A stretch of 64,000 nucleotides of DNA from Niastella soli (GTDB lineage: Bacteria > Bacteroidota > Bacteroidia > Chitinophagales > Chitinophagaceae), in assembly GCF_017742245.1 (NCBI RefSeq), contig NZ_JAGHKO010000004.1, forward strand, positions 310,001 through 374,000. Direction: 5' to 3'. Positions 51,570 to 57,202 of this stretch are shown here, piece after piece (position 1 is the stretch's first letter; each line of letters opens with the position of its first letter). The notes under the pieces were generated by a model. That model was not told the DNA's origin, searched no databases, and worked only from the letters and a program-made list of their open reading frames with translations. The position numbers were made by a program, and so were the translations under genes.

Positions 51570-52820
51570 ATGCGTTTTTGCAAATCAAGATATACCCAAA
51601 CGTTTCTTATTTTATTGATAATATCAGTATTACTGAGTGGTTGTTATAAACCCAAGAGTCATTTTTTACAGGCCAGCGGTAATTATATCCTGGGCTTACG
51701 CACACAGGGCGCCAACGGAACCTCTGATTACCTGCTTTCGCAGGACACCATCAACAATGCTGCCAGATCTCTTTCCTCAACCGGCAATGGTATTGAACAA
51801 CTTGGCTGGTGTTATTATGGTAGTACGGGTAACACGGTGTTCAGTTTTACCTATGACAACATTAAGACCGGTATTGGTTATGGGATAAATGAAGCCGGCG
51901 CTTTGTATGAAAAAGGAAGGTTTGCCTTTGAACGCCTGGACTGTTTTGGCAAAGGTGATGACAGTACCCTGGTTGCCATAGGTGCGCCCTGGGGCGGTGG
52001 CAGTTATGATTGTGAGATCCAGCTGATCGACGCCAATAACATCCGAATAAAGAAAAGAAGACTAACGCCCTTATACATGTGGAATAAATCGGACGTGCTG
52101 AACAAATGGCCTACTTCGATAGTAGTGAATGATAACAAAATGTATGTTTCGTTTTATCCGCTCGATGGCGGCACCTGGAATACAGAGTATACCGACACGG
52201 CCTATGTAACCATTTTCAGTTATCCCGGTCTGGATTCTTTAACTACCATCAAAGATCCCCGCACCGGCCCCATTGGCTTATACGGAAACCAGATAGGGAT
52301 GATGAGGGCAGAGAATGGCGATATTTACACCGTTTCACCAAGCAGCCTGGCAGCCGGTTATACCCAGGTAACAAAAAAATCGGGTATCCTGCGCATCAAA
52401 AACGGACAACAGTCATTTGACCCTTCTTACTTCTTTGATGTAGAAACAGCTTCAGGCGGCGCCAAGGTGCTTACAGCAGCTTATGCAGGTGACGGTTTAC
52501 TGGTAGCCAGGATGCAAATACCCGGCACCGATGATATCAATGCTGTTTGGGGCGCTTTTGATGTAACCAATCCCATTTGTAAAATGGCGATCATTGATCT
52601 GAATAATAAAACGGTTACCGATATTGCCGATATCCCTGCTCACGGTGGTCAATACGGGGCCCGATGGCTGGTAGAAGATGGAAAAGTATATGCGTCCATC
52701 ACCTCTACCCCGGCAAGTGAAGCCCGTATTTATGCCATCGATCCGCTTACTGCCACCGCCACCAAGGCGGCAAAAATTGAAGGACAGGAAGTGCCGGCTA
52801 TTTATAAAATAGGCAATTAG
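51570..52820 (+). CDS. DUF4374 lipoprotein (XusB-like)
   Basis: 416 aa. Lipobox LLSGC with C25. The rest is rich in beta strands with propeller-like repeats (SFTYDNIKTGIGYGINEAGAL, LVAIGAPWGGGSYDCEIQLID, YVSFYPLDGGTW, YGNQIGMMRAENGDIYTVSPSS, DIPAHGGQYGARWLVEDGKVYASI), consistent with the DUF4374 family. In Bacteroides thetaiotaomicron the XusB lipoprotein of this kind captures siderophores on the cell surface for the TonB receptor XusA. The third gene of that system, a PepSY-type membrane protein (XusC), is not downstream; the gene is followed by a 13-copy tandem repeat. Confidence 0.82.
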   Translation: MRFCKSRYTQTFLILLIISVLLSGCYKPKSHFLQASGNYILGLRTQGANGTSDYLLSQDTINNAARSLSSTGNGIEQLGWCYYGSTGNTVFSFTYDNIKTGIGYGINEAGALYEKGRFAFERLDCFGKGDDSTLVAIGAPWGGGSYDCEIQLIDANNIRIKKRRLTPLYMWNKSDVLNKWPTSIVVNDNKMYVSFYPLDGGTWNTEYTDTAYVTIFSYPGLDSLTTIKDPRTGPIGLYGNQIGMMRAENGDIYTVSPSSLAAGYTQVTKKSGILRIKNGQQSFDPSYFFDVETASGGAKVLTAAYAGDGLLVARMQIPGTDDINAVWGAFDVTNPICKMAIIDLNNKTVTDIADIPAHGGQYGARWLVEDGKVYASITSTPASEARIYAIDPLTATATKAAKIEGQEVPAIYKIGN

Positions 52821-52826
52821 GATGGT

Positions 52827-52917
52827 GAGTTGTGAGTTGTGAGTTGTGAGTTGTGAGTTGTGAGTTGTGAGTTGTGAGTTGTGAGTTGTGAGTTGTGAGT
52901 TGTGAGTTGTGAGTTGT
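52827..52917. repeat. perfect tandem array, 13 copies of GAGTTGT
   Basis: 91 bp of exactly repeated 7-bp unit starting 6 bp after the stop codon of the DUF4374 gene. It is the only perfect array of this length in the window and could change copy number by slippage. Confidence 0.95.
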
Positions 52918-52990
52918 GGACTCGCGATTATTTACAACCCCGCAACTTCTCATAAAAAAAGACAACGAGAAGAAGAAATCAATTTAAGAA

Positions 52991-53025
52991 AAAGGCCAAA
53001 GTTGTTATAACAGCTTTGGCCTTTT
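52991..53025 (+). terminator. rho-independent terminator after the TonB receptor/DUF4374 operon
   Basis: Stem AAAGGCCAAAG/CTTTGGCCTTT, 11 bp without mismatch, 12-nt loop, T-run directly after. It works on either strand. Confidence 0.85.
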
Positions 53026-53030
53026 GTATT

Positions 53031-53065
53031 TCCTACCTCCTATCTCCTATCTCTTATCTCTTATT
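53031..53065. repeat. heptad repeat array (unit TCCTATC)
   Basis: Five consecutive 7-bp units: TCCTACC, TCCTATC twice, TCTTATC, TCTTATT. Confidence 0.8.
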
Positions 53066-53111
53066 GATCTAATTATATGCACACCACGCACTCAGGGCTG
53101 GTTAACATTTT

Positions 53112-53180
53112 AAACCCACCCCTACCCCTCCCGGGAGGGGATTCCTTAAAACAAGCATTTACTAAACGACATTGATTGCC
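53112..53180 (+). repeat. composite dispersed repeat, copy 3 of 4
   Basis: AAACCCACCCCTACC, then a perfect CCCCTCCCGGGAGGGG palindrome, and the conserved end TTTACTAAACGACATTGATT. The hairpin plus GGCTCT part found in copies 2 and 4 is missing. Confidence 0.8.
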
Positions 53181-53200
53181 TACTGCCTGATCCCAACGAC

Positions 53201-53228
53201 GTCTGCCGAAGCCTTGGCGAAGGCAGAT
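53201..53228. repeat. 28-nt dispersed hairpin, GAAGCCTTG-loop family, copy 3
   Basis: Stem TCTGCC/GGCAGA (plus a G-T pair) around GAAGCCTTGGCGAA. Compare 3858-3885 and 9667-9694. Confidence 0.75.
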
Positions 53229-53304
53229 TGTCTACTGCCGTTGCCGCGTTGCAGTCTGCCGACTGACGTTTCACGGCCCTGAGCGTAGCGAAGGACCGAA
53301 TCCC

Positions 53305-53332
53305 ATTGCCCATTGCCTACTGCCCATTGCCT
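53305..53332. repeat. heptad repeat array (unit ATTGCCC)
   Basis: Four 7-bp units: ATTGCCC, ATTGCCT, ACTGCCC, ATTGCCT; the same unit family as 8234-8275. Ends 28 bp before the DUF92 gene. Confidence 0.75.
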
Positions 53333-53360
53333 TTCCCGATTTCAACAGTATCTTGCTTCC

Positions 53361-54065
53361 ATGTATACCCCTGATCTCCTTGTGCTGATTTTTATTGTAG
53401 TAAGTGTAGCGGCCACTATTATTTTCCGTAAACTGACCGTAGCCGGTGCGCTTACGGGTGGGTGCCTGGCGGCCCTGCTGTATACCGGCTTTGGGCTGAC
53501 CGGCATTGGGTTATTAGGGACTTTTTTTGTAACAGGTACGGTGGCCACCTCGCTGGGTCGCCGTAAAAAAGAACAGTTAGCCATAGCAGAAAAAAATAAA
53601 GGGCAACGCACCGCCTCCCAGGTGCTGGCGAATGGCGGTGTGGCCGCATTAGCGGCCTTATTTACGTGGATCTATCCGGAATTCCTCCGTGCCTGGCAAC
53701 TGGCAGCGGCAGCAGCCCTGGCCTCCGCAAGCGCCGATACGCTTTCTTCAGAATTGGGTAGTGTATATGGGAAGCGTTTTTATAACATCCTCACCTTTAA
53801 AAAAGATACCTGCGGTCTCGATGGAGTGATAAGTCTGGAGGGCACGTTATGGGGCATCGCCGGCAGTATCCTTATCGCGGTCATTTATTGCATTGGATAT
53901 GGCTACACCGCCCTGGCCTGGTACATTGTACTGGGTGGCTTTATTGGCAATATAGCCGATTCCGTTCTTGGCGCCACCCTTGAACGGAAGGGATGGATAA
54001 AGAATGACCTGGTTAACTTTCTTAATACACTTATAGCAGCTTTGGTTAGTTTGTTAGTTATTTAG
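53361..54065 (+). CDS. DUF92 family membrane protein
   Basis: 234 aa from the ATG at 53361; an earlier in-frame start at 53313 would be encoded by repeats. About six membrane spans. The DUF92 pattern is present: LTVAGALTGGCLAALLYTGFG, GRRKKEQ, RTASQVLANGGVAALAAL, ASASADTLSSELGSVYGK, DGVISLEGTLWGIAGS and GGFIGNIADSVLGATLERKG. Plant relatives such as VTE6 phosphorylate phytyl phosphate, and the polar motifs here recall that family, but a bacterial role is unproven. The last codons and the stop lie in a GTTAGTT-type repeat tract. Confidence 0.88.
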   Translation: MYTPDLLVLIFIVVSVAATIIFRKLTVAGALTGGCLAALLYTGFGLTGIGLLGTFFVTGTVATSLGRRKKEQLAIAEKNKGQRTASQVLANGGVAALAALFTWIYPEFLRAWQLAAAAALASASADTLSSELGSVYGKRFYNILTFKKDTCGLDGVISLEGTLWGIAGSILIAVIYCIGYGYTALAWYIVLGGFIGNIADSVLGATLERKGWIKNDLVNFLNTLIAALVSLLVI

Positions 54066-54143
54066 TTTGTTATTGCGTTCTTTGCCCGGAATTCATCGTT
54101 CTTGTTACACGATCATAACCGACCAGACCTGTCAGGGTCACAT

Positions 54144-54214
54144 AAACCCACCCCAACCTCCCGCAAAGCGGGACTGGCTCTCCCAGGAGGGGATCAAGCT
54201 TTAACTAAACGACA
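54144..54214 (+). repeat. composite dispersed repeat, copy 4 of 4
   Basis: AAACCCACCCCAACC, hairpin CCCGCAAAGCGGG with GACTGGCTCT, CCCAGGAGGGGAT and the end TTAACTAAACGACA. A CCAGACCTGTCAG element (54123-54135, also at 36764-36776) lies just before it. Confidence 0.8.
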
Positions 54215-54218
54215 CCCC

Positions 54219-54243
54219 TTTCACGATTCACGTTTCACGATTC
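54219..54243. repeat. heptad repeat array abutting a stop codon (unit TTTCACG)
   Basis: Three and a half 7-bp units (TTTCACG, ATTCACG, TTTCACG, then ATTC), ending at the stop codon of the DinB-like gene. The same unit family as 3917-3944. Confidence 0.7.
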
Positions 54244-54711
54244 TTACAACTGACTCATGATCTTCTTCAACAACACGATCTGCCCCAGGTGATAATGATT
54301 ATGCTCTACAATGCCCTGGAAGTTCCGGTAATAGCTCCCATACTTTTCATCATGAAAGATATCACCCAGCTTTTCTTCGGGGAACAGTTCAATTAACCGG
54401 GCGAATTTTTCAGCATCGGTAAAAACAGTGTTCTTTAACTGTTCCCAATCTTCGGCCGATTGGACCGGTGGCGCATCAAAAGCAAATTTATCACTGCCAT
54501 CCAGTGGCTGCCCCTCCAATACTCTCGTTACCAACCGTACATAGTAATTCATGTGATAGATCAATACCGCAATGGTATTACACTTAAAGATGGAGGTAGT
54601 GGCTTGTTGCCAGGTCACCCCTTCGAGGACGTTCTTTAAATTTACATCTGTCCAGTTACCACCCGTGTAAAATGTTTTGAAGTGAGTGGCTATTTGTTTT
54701 GGCAAGTTCAT
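54244..54711 (-). CDS. DinB-like (DUF1572) putative metal-binding protein
   Basis: 155 aa from the ATG at 54709-54711 (MNLPKQIATHFKTFYTGGNWT), preferred over an ATG 11 codons upstream because the family begins here. The four-helix DinB fold carries the three expected metal-site histidines, in LIYHMNYYVR and in VEHNHYHLGQIVLLKK. The YTGGNWTDVNLKNVLEGVTWQQA start is typical of DUF1572. Relatives include damage-inducible DinB and thiol-dependent transferases; the substrate is unknown. The stop abuts a heptad array. Confidence 0.85.
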   Translation of the reverse strand: MNLPKQIATHFKTFYTGGNWTDVNLKNVLEGVTWQQATTSIFKCNTIAVLIYHMNYYVRLVTRVLEGQPLDGSDKFAFDAPPVQSAEDWEQLKNTVFTDAEKFARLIELFPEEKLGDIFHDEKYGSYYRNFQGIVEHNHYHLGQIVLLKKIMSQL

Positions 54712-54806
54712 GTCAGCAGGTTTAATGCCTACTAAAATAAACATTATTTACGAGCCGCCCCTGGCTCATCTGCTCAATCTGGGTGCCCCAACTCGTGACG
54801 CTGGTA

Positions 54807-55256
54807 TTATTTTCCCTGGTTCAGGGCCAATTGATTCAGGGCGCTGAGCCAACCGGTACGCATACCCGACCAATCATCGGTAAGGGCTTCTGGTTTCAGG
54901 CCGTTCTCAAAATTCTTTAATAACCCGGCCGCATCCCCCATGGTTTTTGCCTTACTTCCCAGATCTATAAGTGATTTCCCCGTTGTGCCCGTTTTAAACA
55001 TATCGGGTTTTACATAACCAATCAGTGAGGTAACTGTATTGGCCATTTCTGCAGCACTGGATATTTTTTGCGCCTGGCCTAAAAGGCCTTCTTTGGCACC
55101 GGAGAATTCGCTGGTAAATGCAGCAGGTTTAATGGCGTTTACCAACTGGGTCACTAATTGCCCTGCGTTTGCAATAGAACCTACTTTTGGCAATTGGGCC
55201 TGTAGCAACTGGCAGGAAAGGGTAAGCAGCGCCAGGCTGGCGAATAACTTTTTCAT
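54807..55256 (-). CDS. small secreted protein with three internal repeats
   Basis: 149 aa with signal peptide MKKLFASLALLTLSCQLLQAQ. The mature part consists of three related blocks of about 38-40 residues (about 33-66, 75-108, 112-145), each with two helices around a K-P-x-x-[FL] turn: K43-P44, K83-P84 and K121-P122, with G and L positions conserved. I do not recognise a named family. It lies 97 bp downstream of the DUF937-like gene on the same strand and may share its transcript. Confidence 0.7.
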   Translation of the reverse strand: MKKLFASLALLTLSCQLLQAQLPKVGSIANAGQLVTQLVNAIKPAAFTSEFSGAKEGLLGQAQKISSAAEMANTVTSLIGYVKPDMFKTGTTGKSLIDLGSKAKTMGDAAGLLKNFENGLKPEALTDDWSGMRTGWLSALNQLALNQGK

Positions 55257-55353
55257 ACTCGATAGTTTAGTATATATGTGTGAAGGAATAGCATGGTCTA
55301 TGCACGCTACAAGAAAAGGGAAACCAATAAGAAGAAATGTATAAATGAGGGGA

Positions 55354-55902
55354 TCAGCCCAGCATGCCTTTCAGTTTATCGAGCACGGAGCCGCCGCCTG
55401 CAAACAGGGATTTTAGGTCCTGCAGGTCAACATCGCCGTCTCTGTCGCTGTCGAGGCCGCCTTTTAGCTTATTCAGTATGCCCTGCATGTTCATCCCGGC
55501 AGTTTTACCACCGCTGAGTTGATTGAAGATCTGCTGTACGTCAAAACTATTATCATTGGGATTAGCAGTCTTTTGTGCCAGTTGGTTCATTACAGACGGG
55601 ATCAGGCTTTGAGCAATACCGGATGCCTGGCTGCTGTTCAATCCGAATTTACTTTGCAGTCGTTCCATGAAATTACCGGTAGCCTGTTGTACTACGGGCG
55701 CACTGGCATTGGCCTGGCCGTTCGCAAACATGCTTAATACATCATTGATCTGTCCACCCGATAAGGCGTTTTTCAGGGAATCTATTACCGAATTACCGGC
55801 TTCCTTTACAGCTTCTTCATTGTGCTGGTTAGGAATGGCAGGATTATTAATAATAGCATCCCCGGCCTGTTGTTGTACGAGGTTGAAAAGATTTTCCAGC
55901 AT
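55354..55902 (-). CDS. DUF937-like helical protein with an EF-hand-type loop
   Basis: 182 aa from the ATG at 55900-55902 (a GTG two codons upstream is possible). The N-terminal part is a helical DUF937-like region (MLENLFNLVQQQAGDAIINNPAIP ... QSKFGLNSSQASGIAQSLIPSVMNQLAQK). Near the C-terminus is a textbook calcium-loop D151-S-D153-R-D155-G-D-V-D159-L-Q-D162, followed by LKSLFAGGGSVLDKLKGMLG. There is no signal peptide. Dockerin and EF-hand loops of this kind bind calcium; here only one is present. The function is unknown. Confidence 0.72.
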   Translation of the reverse strand: MLENLFNLVQQQAGDAIINNPAIPNQHNEEAVKEAGNSVIDSLKNALSGGQINDVLSMFANGQANASAPVVQQATGNFMERLQSKFGLNSSQASGIAQSLIPSVMNQLAQKTANPNDNSFDVQQIFNQLSGGKTAGMNMQGILNKLKGGLDSDRDGDVDLQDLKSLFAGGGSVLDKLKGMLG

Positions 55903-56104
55903 ATACACTTATTTTTTGGTGATAGTGCGGTGCGGGCCGGAATCGAATAGGGAGAGTTCTAAAGGGGTTGGAATAAGTATAACCGAAAATCAAATAAGCA
56001 ATTCTCTAACAACGAATCATAATTGCTAACAGTGTTAGACTAAAGGTATGTTATTTATTTTATTTATAAATCAATTTCGCCATGCATTGATCTTTCTGAG
56101 CAGA

Positions 56105-56347
56105 TTATTCTTCGTTCCACACTTCAATTTGAAGATGATACCCTACATCGAAATACCTGACAATTTTCCTTTTAAAAAGATCGAGCAGTGTATCTGCTTC
56201 CTGTGAAACCGGGCAAACTTCAAAATAATGCTCATCGGTTCTAACAACCTGGAATAAATTTCCGGTGCTTAATTCGCGGGGGGCGTTGTTGAATCTTATT
56301 CTATCGCCCTGATAAACTCGATGTGAGTTGGCAAGAGATTTCCACAT
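56105..56347 (-). CDS. small protein of unknown function
   Basis: 80 aa. It begins MWKSLANSHRVYQGDRIRFN and looks like a compact beta-rich fold (RVYQGDRIRFNNAPR, GNLFQVVRTDEHYFEVCPVS, IVRYFDVGYHLQIEVWNEE). No signal peptide or membrane span. I do not recognise it. Codon use looks like that of its neighbours and the frame is the longest locally, so it is probably a real gene. Confidence 0.5.
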   Translation of the reverse strand: MWKSLANSHRVYQGDRIRFNNAPRELSTGNLFQVVRTDEHYFEVCPVSQEADTLLDLFKRKIVRYFDVGYHLQIEVWNEE

Positions 56348-56459
56348 GGTACTGGATTTTTATTGATTAATACGGATTTAAAAGTGACCAATTAATTATT
56401 AATACGAAATATAAAAATTAGGTAGAAGAAATGCAATGCCTCGATTGATATATTTTTTA

Positions 56460-56513
56460 ACCACATAGGTCACAAGCTTATCCTGTAGTGCGGAAAACCT
56501 GTACCTATGTGGT
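56460..56513. repeat. inverted repeat
   Basis: Perfect 11-bp arms ACCACATAGGT (56460-56470) and ACCTATGTGGT (56503-56513) with a 32-nt loop. It is in the 227-bp gap between two small minus-strand genes, with no T-run on either side. Confidence 0.6.
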
Positions 56514-56574
56514 ATTACACGAGGTAAAGCGACATACTTGGCAATAGTATTAATACCTGTCCAAATAACGTCAA

Positions 56575-56922
56575 TTAGTTAAAGTCCCGGGTTTTTACGA
56601 AATGATTATTGGGGTCAACGTAATAGTAACCAAGTTTAACCGCTGAATCAACCTTGTATGGTTTTTCTTCAGTGATTGATAATTCGGTTTTCTTAATGGT
56701 AAGAAAAACCCATTTGTCGGTAAACTGTGTTAGGAAATAATGAGCCTGGTTGTCGGTGCCGCGATAAAGAACGCAGTTAGTGTTGTACTTTTTAGCGGAA
56801 TCTTTATTATACGATTCTTGCACCTCCTTTACGGTCCAGACTGATTTTTGGGCCTGGTAGGGTGCACTACATGCTACCAAAATAGCCATTGCGCCAATGG
56901 CGTAAAGAACGTTCATTTTCAT
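56575..56922 (-). CDS. small lipoprotein of unknown function
   Basis: 115 aa from the ATG at 56920-56922 (an ATG two codons further in is also possible). MKMNVLYAIGAMAILVAC gives a lipobox with C18. The mature part of about 97 residues seems beta-rich (WTVKEVQESYNKDSAKKYNTNCVLYRG, HYFLTQFTDKWVFLTIKKTELSIT, VKLGYYYVDPNNHFVKTRDFN). Not recognised; the neighbours give no clue. Confidence 0.6.
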   Translation of the reverse strand: MKMNVLYAIGAMAILVACSAPYQAQKSVWTVKEVQESYNKDSAKKYNTNCVLYRGTDNQAHYFLTQFTDKWVFLTIKKTELSITEEKPYKVDSAVKLGYYYVDPNNHFVKTRDFN

Positions 56923-57136
56923 CGGTAATGGATTAGATATTAGGTATACTTTATGCAAAGTATCGCATTTTGATCGCAAAACCAATGCCAGACATTGAAA
57001 ATAATATTATGTAATACAACCTGTTACAGAATATAGTAAGCCTACTTCGAATAATCACGGTAGCTTGTATGAATAATTGCGGTAATATGTAGGCTAAAAT
57101 CCGGGGAGGGCTAGAGAAGAGAAGGAAAATAAAAAA

Positions 57137-57160
57137 GCCCCCCCGATAAATCGGAGGGGC
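57137..57160 (-). terminator. rho-independent terminator of the SusCD operon
   Basis: Stem GCCCCCCCGAT/ATCGGAGGGGC with a tight AA loop; on the minus strand it is followed by TTTTTTATTTT. It lies 43 bp after the susD-like stop. Confidence 0.85.
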
Positions 57161-57202
57161 CAATCCGCAACTGTTATTGAAAATGAGAATTGAAAACGAG
57201 CA

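Larger units (their letters stand above)
52821..53360. other. intergenic region made almost entirely of repeats
   Basis: 540 bp between the DUF4374 and DUF92 genes. In order: the 13-copy GAGTTGT array, a terminator (52991-53025), a heptad array (53031-53065), a composite repeat (53112-53180), a 28-nt hairpin (53201-53228), a CCCTGAGCGTAGCGAAGG hairpin (53274-53298) and a heptad array (53305-53332). I see no coding region. Confidence 0.75.

Noticed and set aside
56951-57163. 70-codon minus-strand open frame upstream of the small lipoprotein gene
   Set aside because: It overlaps the SusCD terminator hairpin and its hydrophobic sequence looks like translated AT-rich DNA.
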